Positions 9,301 through 16,393 of a DNA stretch of 36,699 bases are shown here, in pieces (positions within the stretch are counted from its first letter, which is position 1; the number at the start of each line of letters is the position of its first letter). The position numbers and the translations under genes are program-made. The notes beneath the pieces are model-generated. The model searched no databases. It was not told the DNA's origin and worked only from the letters and a program-made list of their open reading frames with translations. The DNA comes from Terriglobales bacterium (GTDB lineage Bacteria > Acidobacteriota > Terriglobia > Terriglobales > SCQP01): positions 1 to 36,699 of the forward strand of contig JANWLQ010000005.1 of assembly GCA_025450725.1 (NCBI GenBank), read 5' to 3'.

Positions 9301-9595
9301 TGGGTACGACGGTTTCGCTGGCCAGACCATCCGCCACCAGCACGGGCAGTCCAACTGCCAGTGGCTGGAATGCGGGACCGGCCGGAAGCGCCAGGTCGCC
9401 GCTCCCCTCAACCACGATGGAGGCCACGCCCGGCGCATCCGGGGCCGGGCCGGCCGCCAATTGCCAATGCCCGAAGGCGGCGGCGTCGTAACCGCGGGAG
9501 CTAAGGTAAGCCGGCACGGCGGTTTGGGCGACGCTGGGCACGAGCCGCGCCAACACCGCCATGCCGAGCAGGAGTCGCAGGTACATTTTGCTCAT
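6374..9595 (-). CDS. Large secreted protein with right-handed beta-helix (pectate-lyase-like) core, Fn3-like segment and carbohydrate-binding-like modules
   Basis: Signal peptide MSKMYLRLLLGMAVLARLVPSVAQ; DDTAALSAAVAAQQRGC...LWFPLGGYNVSGPIPF typical of pectate-lyase-superfamily beta-helix N-termini; two W.P...Y..G...Y...P.W....DG..TW modules. Confidence 0.7.
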   Translation of the reverse strand: MSKMYLRLLLGMAVLARLVPSVAQTAVPAYLSSRGYDAAAFGHWQLAAGPAPDAPGVASIVVEGSGDLALPAGPAFQPLAVGLPVLVADGLASETVVPTALACAAGACTLTAVWSHPHPGHFTLSSADGGLQEAVNYATAHGGGVVQIGPDFAGPLGVAPITALAAGDRTTLIEDSRAGDAWYGWNGASYAATFALSSQPTWLDVRTFGASGSQQSTTAACTAGSTEVSLAAPLDFDNSQGIALAGCGPAPFAGASFQPPVPVVVNFCGQNGVLACTPGTTTYRYQIAVADAAEGFTAVGATAATATAAANLGFGCCNLVGGANLLTWSAPDGLNSNNDGYLVYGEKAGDANFQLIGLVTIPGYAQPWQPSTAYAAGRYARPQAAPNGSYYVALTGGTTAATEPAWRTSTPTCTVGDGSVTWQRVPFSWLDECTDSTGPTACTAAINWTPNWVPRTPPLTPSPDVWVSQIVAGGGSRTLTLQTPAATTAPAAAALHDDTAALSAAVAAQQRGCIQIAPSGYSPDDTCAPLWFPLGGYNVSGPIPFSAALLIHGISSAALFGQNPFQPIFIGSARRVTVEGLHTFGSLTPYAITEASDTNVFSLKDIDAQFATDYVAEFLACASASCGASAEISGRFVGDRRLAFSSIDWLKVDPQTWVEPIFSNSQPWEAQIYGSGEWLAINGMVGVPQPKPYDRWVDNWSGNVTIDNGTRLGSENGGMSAIYTFAGHGGPPSWMGSSLVIRDSSVGTGSAGGAGNPASGIIVALNGTFPQQVTVESDANLVTTPLIDTCSGINIANANAPCVLPAGFAPTNLDTAFNDTLNQSQTVAIHATSTSNAGLRCFPLQAALQPYVPGPAACLQASAPPSAGIWPTGSVQFNNPHAFVWNQNPQPGQPLGWTLQPTVPGSTVRAAPVWQPNHGYTLAASPFGEGSDYVTDGAGNVFYVSAVALGATCTSAAAAPSWNIARAGNTTADGNCTWTYDATPASAWLGFGTVYPNASDTSVRFVGALTTTNATSDTIAVAGLTVAGHCSLQATNATAAAMSGVTCVAASGTVVVSHPAVAGGVFNVFLSYR

Positions 9596-9710
9596 ACCCG
9601 GTAAGATGCGGCCCCACCTCGCGCGGCTGACGAGTTAGCGTTGCAGTCGTGTGACTATTTAGTGACAGCCCTATCGGCCCGGCTGGCGTTGTGACTCCAC
9701 CAGTCAATGA

Positions 9711-9904
9711 TCAGGTGACCCACCGAATTGCTTGCGCTTCAGGCGCCCGCCGTCCTTCCAGTCGCTGCCGGGTCTCCCCTATATCGGCATCTACCATCAT
9801 GCGTACCAACTCGAGGAAGTCCACACGCGGGCTCCAGTTCAGTACTGATCGCGCCTTGGTGGCGTCATCTAGCAGAGTCTCGACTTCGGCTGGCCGGAAG
9901 TAGC
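9711..9904 (-). pseudogene. gmd: GDP-mannose 4,6-dehydratase 3' remnant, downstream part (interrupted by IS)
   Basis: [41 protein letters not shown] matches the Gmd C-terminus; coding similarity stops at the left IS boundary. Confidence 0.85.
9897..9904. repeat. Target site duplication, left copy (GAAGTAGC)
   Basis: Identical 8-mer at 11955..11962, directly abutting both IS ends. Confidence 0.9.
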
Positions 9905-9944
9905 GGTAATAAATTACTTGACGCACCGTGCCGCAAGGGGTAGG
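9905..9944 (+). repeat. Left terminal inverted repeat
   Basis: GGTAATAAATTACTTGACGCACCGTGCCGCAAGGGGTAGG; 28/40 matches to the right TIR without gaps. Confidence 0.85.
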
Positions 9945-9946
9945 GT
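9918..9946 (+). promoter_or_regulatory. Candidate sigma70-type promoter inside left TIR
   Basis: TTGACG (9918-9923), 17-nt spacer, TAGGGT (9941-9946), then 6 nt to ATG at 9953. Confidence 0.55.
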
Positions 9947-9952
9947 GGGGGG

Positions 9953-10747
9953 ATGGTGCACGATTTTTTGCAAGGCTGGGTCGCTCCGTGCTGGCATTTG
10001 GCCAAACTCGCATGGGGTAATATGATCGCCGCAGGCGGCGTCACCACCCTTGGGGTTGTGGTTTGGCTCTTTATCTTGCCGGGGGCCCTTTGGCTCGCCC
10101 AAAGAGTCGCCGCGTGGTGGCCTCGCAGGAAATCTGCGGGCTCTCTTGTTGCGGCCTTTCGCGGATCGGCACGCGCCGCTCTTGTTGATGCGATCGTTGT
10201 GGTTTGTTTGCTGACCTTGCTCTGGGGGTTATTTTTGCCGCCCACAATCAGGGGCTTGCATCGGTCACTAGTGGCAACCGTGGCCAAACTTCGAGGCGAC
10301 AATAGGCGAATGTATGAGGATCGGCAACATCTCGTCGATCCAAGCCAGTTGCTGTCACAAATTAAATCGTTTACCGACAGGAACCAACTGTTGCAGCGCG
10401 AGATCAATGACCTGACGAACGGACCGATTTTGACGGACGTGTTTAGGTTTCCTAGCCAAGTTCACAACGGCGAATATGGAGACGGATGGCTCTCGGTAGT
10501 TACGGCGCGAAGCCCCAAAAAGCTTTGGAATGTAGACGTGGAGTTGTCGTGTGATTTGGAGGTTACTCCGATTGGGCTCGCCGCGCCGACCGGATCGGAC
10601 TGGATCTCGGGCAGTTCCCACAAGATTGACTCCAAGCACTATAAATTTTCGGAAACTACAGGATGGGGTGGCGCCGACAACCCGCTTCGGATTCCGATTT
10701 TTAGCAAGGAACGTCGCCTGCCGACGTGCTCGGTTGTGCCACAATGA
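9953..10747 (+). CDS. Passenger ORF: putative membrane protein of unknown function within the IS
   Basis: 264 aa; hydrophobic segments [27 protein letters not shown] and [22 protein letters not shown], coiled-coil-like middle, soluble C-terminus; starts at nt 49 of the element. Confidence 0.7.
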   Translation: MVHDFLQGWVAPCWHLAKLAWGNMIAAGGVTTLGVVVWLFILPGALWLAQRVAAWWPRRKSAGSLVAAFRGSARAALVDAIVVVCLLTLLWGLFLPPTIRGLHRSLVATVAKLRGDNRRMYEDRQHLVDPSQLLSQIKSFTDRNQLLQREINDLTNGPILTDVFRFPSQVHNGEYGDGWLSVVTARSPKKLWNVDVELSCDLEVTPIGLAAPTGSDWISGSSHKIDSKHYKFSETTGWGGADNPLRIPIFSKERRLPTCSVVPQ

Positions 10748-10948
10748 GTGGTCCTCATGCCGTCCGATGCCTCACGTTTCAATCAGGGAATGGCAGCTCT
10801 ATTTGCCGTGCCCCGCTCGGTCGCGGTAGAGCGTCACGAGGCTCACAAGCGTGCCGCTGCGCTGAATCCAAAGCGGCGCGGACCCAAGCCGAAAAATGCC
10901 CGCGCTTCCCGCGTCCCTGCCGGGGTCGATCAAAAAGCCTCGCGCTGA
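10748..10948 (+). CDS. Small basic hypothetical protein (second passenger ORF)
   Basis: 66 aa (GTG start, or ATG at 10757) MPSDASRFNQGMAALFAVPRSVAVERHEAHKRAAALNPKRRGPKPKNARASR; immediately follows the 264-aa ORF; overlaps the transposase 3' end tail-to-tail. Confidence 0.5.
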   Translation: MVLMPSDASRFNQGMAALFAVPRSVAVERHEAHKRAAALNPKRRGPKPKNARASRVPAGVDQKASR

Positions 10949-11196
10949 TTATCCCCCTTCCCCGTAAGCGTGTCGAACCTGAGCCGCTTACCGGATACTT
11001 GGCTCATTCCGAGGGCAAACCGCTCGGAATCGGTCAGGCGCTTATTGCCCTGCTTTCGATGGTTGTAGCGGAACGCCTGCTCATCCAGGTAGCGGAACAG
11101 GTGGAATAGTTCAACCGAAACGTAGGTCCCATTCAGACCGCGTTTGACCAGACTCCAGTAGTTCTCCATTCCGTTTGTGTGGACCGAGCCATTCAC
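10930..11196 (-). pseudogene. IS1595-family transposase, C-terminal part (frameshifted)
   Basis: VHTNGMENYWSLVKRGLNGTYVSVELFHLFRYLDEQAFRYNHR, the C-terminal catalytic region of ISXO2-like transposases; out of frame with the upstream part. Confidence 0.88.
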
Positions 11197-11906
11197 ATAC
11201 TCGACCGCGTGATTGACACGCCGCGAAGGAAATCGGCCTCCAGGCCGTTGTAGCCTGCGTGCTCATCGCTCATGACCTTCGCGCCGCCCTTGACGTGTCC
11301 GCGGATGATGGGCTGGAGGGTAACACCTTCACGATTGGGGACAACCCTGGTGCGAACCTTCCCGCCTCGCTCCAACATCCCGAGCACGACGGTCTTGCCT
11401 TCGCCCCCGGCCATCTTCCCGAGAGCCATGCGCTTGCGGACGTGCATGTTGCGCGCTTTGCCGCCGATGAAAGTTTCGTCTACCTCGACGCGGCTCCCCG
11501 GCCCGCCGATCTTCCCGCCGCCGTGGAAAGTGTCCTGCATCGCCAGCCGGAGACGATGGAGCATGAACCAAGCCGACTTCTGAGTGATTCCAAGTGTCCG
11601 CGCAACCTCGTAGCTGGAGACGCCGTTCTTGCAGGAAATCAGCATCCAGTAGGCGATCATCCACTTACCAATGTCTATGGGGGAATCCTCAAAGATCGTC
11701 CCTACCTTGATCGTGAATTGCTTCTGGCAGCCCTTGCAGAACCAGAGCCGCCGCGTCTTGACGAAGCGGTTTTGGTCCGACCCACAACGCGGACAGGCAA
11801 CGCCTTCCGGCCAGCGGAGCTTGATGGCATAGGCCAGCGCCTTATCGAGATCGGAGAACATGACCACGGCTTGCTGCAACATTTGCGGAGCTTTTGTGTC
11901 AGCCAT
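11193..11906 (-). pseudogene. IS1595-family transposase, N-terminal part (zinc ribbon plus first DDE residues)
   Basis: CPRCGSDQNRFVKTRRLWFCKGCQKQFTIKVGTIFEDSPI zinc ribbon; VEVDETFIGGK and VMSDEHAGY; terminates prematurely with SITRSSM*. Confidence 0.9.
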
Positions 11907-11912
11907 GAATCC

Positions 11913-11941
11913 AGACTACATCTTGGAGTTCAGTGTGTCAA
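11913..11941 (-). promoter_or_regulatory. Candidate sigma70-type promoter inside right TIR
   Basis: Minus strand TTGACA (11941-11936), 17-nt spacer, TAGTCT (11918-11913), then 6 nt to ATG at 11906. Confidence 0.6.
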
Positions 11942-11954
11942 GTATATTTTTACC
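11915..11954 (-). repeat. Right terminal inverted repeat
   Basis: Minus-strand GGTAAAAATATACTTGACACACTGAACTCCAAGATGTAGT. Confidence 0.85.
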
Positions 11955-11962
11955 GAAGTAGC
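11955..11962. repeat. Target site duplication, right copy (GAAGTAGC)
   Basis: Identical 8-mer at 9897..9904. Confidence 0.9.
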
Positions 11963-12015
11963 GTGGGTCGATTTCGACGTACGCCAGCCGTCGGCCCGCA
12001 GGCCGATGCCGCCCG
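11955..12015 (-). pseudogene. gmd: GDP-mannose 4,6-dehydratase remnant, upstream part on the other side of the IS
   Basis: Removing 9905..11954 plus one TSD copy restores the reading frame [16 protein letters not shown] across the junction; further upstream the frame hits a stop and no more Gmd is seen. Confidence 0.75.
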
Positions 12016-12026
12016 CGAGTGGCGAG

Positions 12027-13328
12027 CTATGCGCTTTTGTGCTGTACGCGAGCTGGGACGGCGAAGGCAGCCGCCGCCAGGATAAAAAATAGCAGAGCAT
12101 TACCGGGTGCGTGGAATTGGAAGTCGCCGTAGCTGTGGACGAGAAAGCCGGCGGTTGCCACGAATGCGGCGAGCTGGGTGTTACGCACAGGGCCATGATG
12201 CTCGTGTCGACTCCAGCACCGCCAAAAAGCCCACGCCCAAATCCCGAGGAACCCCAGCACACAAATCATGCCAGCTGTTCCAGTTTCGGCCAAGGTTTGA
12301 AGAAAATCATTGTGGGCATTTTGGAACATCAAGCCGCTGTCGAATGTTTGATAGGCCGGATAGATGCTGGCAAACGTACCGAATCCGGTTCCAAGCCATA
12401 CGTGGTCGCGAAAAATGTGCAGGGTCGATTGGTCGACCGCCAATCTCTCGATGGTACTGGCATCGTGACTGTCCCAACCGGCAAAACGGCGATTGACCGG
12501 CCCCCAATTGGCCAGCAGGCTGAATGCCAGCAAGCCAGCCGCCCCCGCCATCAGGCCCAGCCTACCACCGCGGCGCCGTCTGAGATCAGGCCAGAAAACA
12601 ACGACGCCCAGAATTGCCTCTATGAGCATAACTAACAGACCGCCGCGTGACTGTGAAATAACAACCGAAATCAAGGCCAGCGCGGGAACTAGGCCCCGGC
12701 GCAGCCAGAGCGCCCAGACGGGTTCGCCACCGCGACCCTTCCGGACTACGAAGACCACCGCAATCGGCATCAGCAGGTCCATGCATCCGGCGTAGAAGTT
12801 GTGATATACGAATGGACCCACCGGTGTAGCGTAGCTGGCATTGTGAAACCAGTAGATATACCCATTGGCGCCGAATTGTTGCAATACGGCTTCGGTGGCC
12901 AATGCGCCACAAAAGAGCCATAACCAATGCCCCAGGCGCAACAGGCTGCTGGCAGTTCGGAAGGTGACGAGAGATAAATAGAATGCCGCGCCGCACCCGG
13001 CGAGTTGCACCAGCTCAGTCAGCGTCGCACCGGGATACGCGGAGAGATGCCACTTCCATTGCACCGCGACGAGCAGCCCAAATCCGGCCATCGGCAGCAT
13101 TATTGGGTGGCCGATCAGTGGGCGGCCCGAGGAAGAACGCTTCCATAGATAGGTAATTAATGCGACAAATAGTGCGACGTCCACAGGTGCCCAAACATAG
13201 CTGTAGACGCCGCCAAAGCCCACCACGGCAGCGAACGTCGGGACCAGAACGGCCCAGTAGGTCCAGGTCGGACGACGGCGCTCGATGCCGCCCGGGCGCG
13301 CGAGGCGCACGGCAGCGCCGGCGCTCAA
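12027..13328 (-). CDS. O-antigen ligase / polymerase (WaaL/Wzy-like) membrane protein; probable TTG start overlapping the upstream stop
   Basis: Multiple TM segments; ISQSRGGLLVMLIEAILG and GTGFGTFASIYPAYQ...QNAHNDFLQTLAETGTAG signature of the O-antigen ligase family. Confidence 0.82.
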   Translation of the reverse strand: MSAGAAVRLARPGGIERRRPTWTYWAVLVPTFAAVVGFGGVYSYVWAPVDVALFVALITYLWKRSSSGRPLIGHPIMLPMAGFGLLVAVQWKWHLSAYPGATLTELVQLAGCGAAFYLSLVTFRTASSLLRLGHWLWLFCGALATEAVLQQFGANGYIYWFHNASYATPVGPFVYHNFYAGCMDLLMPIAVVFVVRKGRGGEPVWALWLRRGLVPALALISVVISQSRGGLLVMLIEAILGVVVFWPDLRRRRGGRLGLMAGAAGLLAFSLLANWGPVNRRFAGWDSHDASTIERLAVDQSTLHIFRDHVWLGTGFGTFASIYPAYQTFDSGLMFQNAHNDFLQTLAETGTAGMICVLGFLGIWAWAFWRCWSRHEHHGPVRNTQLAAFVATAGFLVHSYGDFQFHAPGNALLFFILAAAAFAVPARVQHKSA

Positions 13329-14647
13329 TGCGCCGCCCCCTTTGGACTGATTTGGACCGAGCGGATGAGGACGTTCCCTTGCATCAAACTCTCTCCCAAA
13401 GGACGACGGTAGGCGAGCGTAAGGCGCAACAATGAATAGCCCGGAGGACTCTGAAAGGCGTTGCGTGCAATGGTCCAGTTTGGCGAGAGAAGGGCGGGAA
13501 CAACCGCAAGAATCCTGCCATCGGGTGTTGATATCTCTGCCCGAATGCCGTCTGGGTTGCGGAGGTCCTCGCCTTTGGAATCGAGCGCAAGCATGTATGA
13601 CTTTCCCGGCTCGACGAATAACCATTGCCACAACAGGTTCTCGAATTCAGGTTCATATCCATCCCACTGGACTTGCGCGACATCTCCGCCGTCAAGCTGG
13701 ATGCGTCGAATCTGCGCGCTGGCGGGCTGCCAGCCGAAGCCGCCGTGCTGCCAGTCAAACTGAAAGTTGGGATCGCTAATCCTTCCGCTCTCGGCCCGTG
13801 GACCGGTCAAAAATCCACGCTGGAGCGCATCGTCCCAGGTCGAGACGGCCAAGGCAGCCAGCGATGACACCGATTCGCCGGGCGAGCTTGCTTCCGCGTC
13901 TTGTGCCGCTTTCAAATTGGCCGTGACCAGGTTTTGGGAGGCCCATGCACAGGCATTCGCTTCGTAGGCAGCGCATCGCAATGCCTGCCAGAGACCCCGC
14001 ACCTGCTGGGCCTGACCACGGTTGGCAAGCAAGGCAATTGCGCTCGCCGTCACATCGGCCCGCTGCCGCGGAATGATCTCGACCAGGCGCCTTGGCTGGT
14101 CGCCCGCAATCCGCAGGATGTCCTCCAGTGTGGGGGTCACGTCCGAGGCGGGAACCATGCTGAGTGCGAGCTGCATCTGCTGCCAGAAGAGGTCACTATC
14201 GCCGAGAAGAAATGCGGCGTTTGCAAGGGTGTAATGCGCCTCGTAGCCGGATGAGTATTGCGCCGCCTGGCGGAAGTCTCGCAATGCACCCTGCGAATTA
14301 CCGAGCTGGAAATCGAGGCGGCCCAGTTCCTCCCAATTTTGCCAATTGTTGGGTTCCAAGTTGAGAGCGTGAACCTGGAAGGCCCGTGCCTGCTCCGGAC
14401 TGGTGAATTCCTCCAGCCGAGCGGTTCGGAGCCAGGCCTCGCTCAGGTCCGGGCGCAGCCGCCGGGCCCGTTCCAGCCGCGGTTGTGCCGTCGCGGCTGA
14501 TGTACCGGGATCGTTGTCGATTTGATTCAACGCACTCTCGGCGATGGCAGTCGCAATCGCGACGAGAGCGAACCCTGTCAACATTGCGCTTGTTATCGCA
14601 AAGACAAACCAGCGACCGAGATTCCTTGTGCGCGTTGAAGGGAACAT
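13325..14647 (-). CDS. TPR-containing membrane-anchored protein
   Basis: N-terminal TM (WFVFAITSAMLTGFALVAIATAIA), TPR-like helices ALNLEPNNWQNWEELGRLDFQLGNSQGALRDFRQAAQY. Confidence 0.65.
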   Translation of the reverse strand: MFPSTRTRNLGRWFVFAITSAMLTGFALVAIATAIAESALNQIDNDPGTSAATAQPRLERARRLRPDLSEAWLRTARLEEFTSPEQARAFQVHALNLEPNNWQNWEELGRLDFQLGNSQGALRDFRQAAQYSSGYEAHYTLANAAFLLGDSDLFWQQMQLALSMVPASDVTPTLEDILRIAGDQPRRLVEIIPRQRADVTASAIALLANRGQAQQVRGLWQALRCAAYEANACAWASQNLVTANLKAAQDAEASSPGESVSSLAALAVSTWDDALQRGFLTGPRAESGRISDPNFQFDWQHGGFGWQPASAQIRRIQLDGGDVAQVQWDGYEPEFENLLWQWLFVEPGKSYMLALDSKGEDLRNPDGIRAEISTPDGRILAVVPALLSPNWTIARNAFQSPPGYSLLRLTLAYRRPLGESLMQGNVLIRSVQISPKGAAH

Positions 14648-14711
14648 GTCTGGCTAGGTTACCACTGGCAGCACGGCGCCATTGGCGTCCACACAGCGTC
14701 AGCGGTCCACA

Positions 14712-15263
14712 TTATGAGCGGCCAAGGTGATAACCGGGATTGAAATCTGGATGACGACGATCTCGCTCAGAGATGACCGACGGCTGCCGCGGCCATTCAA
14801 TTCCAATGGCGGGGTCATCCCAGCGCAGCCCTCGCTCCATTTCGGGCGCATAAAACTGGGACACCATGTAAAATGCCTCGGTGTTCGGCTCCAGCGCAAG
14901 AAGACCATGCGCAAAGCCCTCGGGCACGTACATCATTTTTCGGTTCTCGGCGGTCAGCGTGTCGCCAAACCACTGCAGAAACGTGGGTGACTCCTGACGC
15001 AGATCAACAAGAGCATCGAAAAGGGCGCCTCGCACACAGCGTACCAGTTTGACCTCCGCGGCCGGCGCGATCTGGTAATGCATACCCCGCAGAGTGCCGG
15101 CGTGCGAGTTGAACGAAATGTTGGCCTGAACAAAGTTGCTCGCCAAGCCATGATCGGCGAACTCGCGGGCGCAAAAGCCGCGCGCAAAATAACCTCTCTC
15201 ATCGGCAGCCGGCTCGGGTTCGATGATGCAAGCTCCGTGAAGTGGGGCAAAAACAAATTTCAC
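14712..15263 (-). CDS. dTDP-4-dehydrorhamnose 3,5-epimerase family protein (GTG start)
   Basis: DERGYFARGF, QANISFNSHAGTLRGMHYQ, KLVRCVRGALFDALVDLRQ, YVPEGFAHGL, FYAPEMERGLRWDDPAIGIEWP. Start GTG overlaps the rfbG stop. Confidence 0.88.
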   Translation of the reverse strand: MKFVFAPLHGACIIEPEPAADERGYFARGFCAREFADHGLASNFVQANISFNSHAGTLRGMHYQIAPAAEVKLVRCVRGALFDALVDLRQESPTFLQWFGDTLTAENRKMMYVPEGFAHGLLALEPNTEAFYMVSQFYAPEMERGLRWDDPAIGIEWPRQPSVISERDRRHPDFNPGYHLGRS

Positions 15264-16393
15264 GCGCCGCTCGCCCCTTGGAGATTTCGAATCTGACCGG
15301 GAGCGTCCGTCAAGGCGAGATATCGTGTAAGCTCGCCATCGCTGAGAGCGTGAACGTCGGCGCCATCCGCCCACGCTCCGTACCACGCCATCGTCCATCG
15401 AATTGTCGCCGCCAAATCCAATCGTGGGCGCCAGTTCAGCCGCGTGCGCGCCTTGCTCGAGTCCAACCGAAGCACTTGGGCCTCTTCCGCTGCGGCAGGC
15501 TCGGTTTCCCAAGTTCCACCCTGGCGCCATTGCGCAACCGCATAATTGACCACTGCTTCGACACTGTCCGATCCGGCAGCATCCGGGCCAAAATTCCAGG
15601 CCCCCTCATATTCGCTGCTTGCGGTCAAACGTTCAGCCAGCAGAATGTATCCGGAAAGTGCATCCAAGACATGCTGCCAAGGCCGAATTGACCGCGGATT
15701 GCGAATGCGCACCGGTTGATTGCGACCAAGCGCCCGGACACAATCCGGCAACAAGCGATTCGGGCTCCAATCGCCGCCACCGATCACGTTCCCCGCTCGA
15801 GCGGTTGCGAGGCGGACCGCATCGCGCGATTTTCCGAAGAAGGAAGCACGGTAGGCGGCGGCAACGATTTCTGCGCAGGCTTTGCTGCTGGAATAAGGAT
15901 CGTTTCCACCCAAGGCCTCGCCTTCGCGATAGGGCCAAAGCCATTCGCGGTTCTCATAACACTTGTCGCTGGTCACCACGATCGCGGCCTGTACGCTTCC
16001 CGCCTGGCGAATTGCCTCAAGAAGATGGACCGTGCCCATGATATTGGTCGCGAACGTGCCCACCGGATCATCGTACGAGGCCAGCACCAACGGCTGCGCA
16101 GCCAGATGGAACACCAGCGAGGGTTGTACCCGCTTGAGCGCAGCCCGCAATCGGTCCAAGTCGCGCACATCGCCGAATTCACAGTCGATGCGTTCGTGCA
16201 CTCGAGCCAGCTCAAACAGGTTCGGATCGGTTGGCGGCGGCAACGAATAGCCGGACACCTCAGCGCCCATCCGCGCCAGCCAGAGTGCCAGCCAAGCACC
16301 CTTGAATCCCGTACAACCGGTCAGGAATACGCGTCGCCCTTGCCAGAAAGGGCGCTCCGCCGACCCGTTAAAGGGAGTTGCGGCGTTAGGCAT
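15260..16393 (-). CDS. rfbG: CDP-glucose 4,6-dehydratase
   Basis: FWQGRRVFLTGCTGFKGAWLALWLARMGAEVSGYSL, FHLAAQPLVLASYDDPVGTFATNIMGTVHLLEA, VTSDKCYENREW, DPYSSSKACAE, ARAGNVIGGGDWSPNRLLPD. Confidence 0.95.
   Translation of the reverse strand: MPNAATPFNGSAERPFWQGRRVFLTGCTGFKGAWLALWLARMGAEVSGYSLPPPTDPNLFELARVHERIDCEFGDVRDLDRLRAALKRVQPSLVFHLAAQPLVLASYDDPVGTFATNIMGTVHLLEAIRQAGSVQAAIVVTSDKCYENREWLWPYREGEALGGNDPYSSSKACAEIVAAAYRASFFGKSRDAVRLATARAGNVIGGGDWSPNRLLPDCVRALGRNQPVRIRNPRSIRPWQHVLDALSGYILLAERLTASSEYEGAWNFGPDAAGSDSVEAVVNYAVAQWRQGGTWETEPAAAEEAQVLRLDSSKARTRLNWRPRLDLAATIRWTMAWYGAWADGADVHALSDGELTRYLALTDAPGQIRNLQGASGA

Larger units (their letters stand above)
9905..11954. mobile_element. IS1595-family-like insertion sequence, 2050 bp, with passenger ORFs
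   Basis: TIRs GGTAATAAATTACTTGACGCAC.../GGTAAAAATATACTTGACACAC... (16/20 identical in the outer 20 nt, 28/40 over 40 nt), perfect 8-bp TSD, zinc-ribbon plus ISXO2-like DDE transposase inside. Confidence 0.88.

Noticed and set aside
8534-9604. 356-aa plus-strand ORF antisense to the 1073-aa secreted protein
   Set aside because: Gly-rich composition typical of a high-GC shadow frame; the minus-strand ORF has signal peptide and domain motifs.
10726-11109. 127-aa plus ORF within the IS
   Set aside because: Overlaps the 66-aa ORF in another frame and the antisense of the transposase; composition looks non-coding.
11186-11240. Programmed ribosomal frameshift in the transposase
   Set aside because: No A-rich slippery heptamer seen and the frame change looks like a simple indel; kept as probable mutation.
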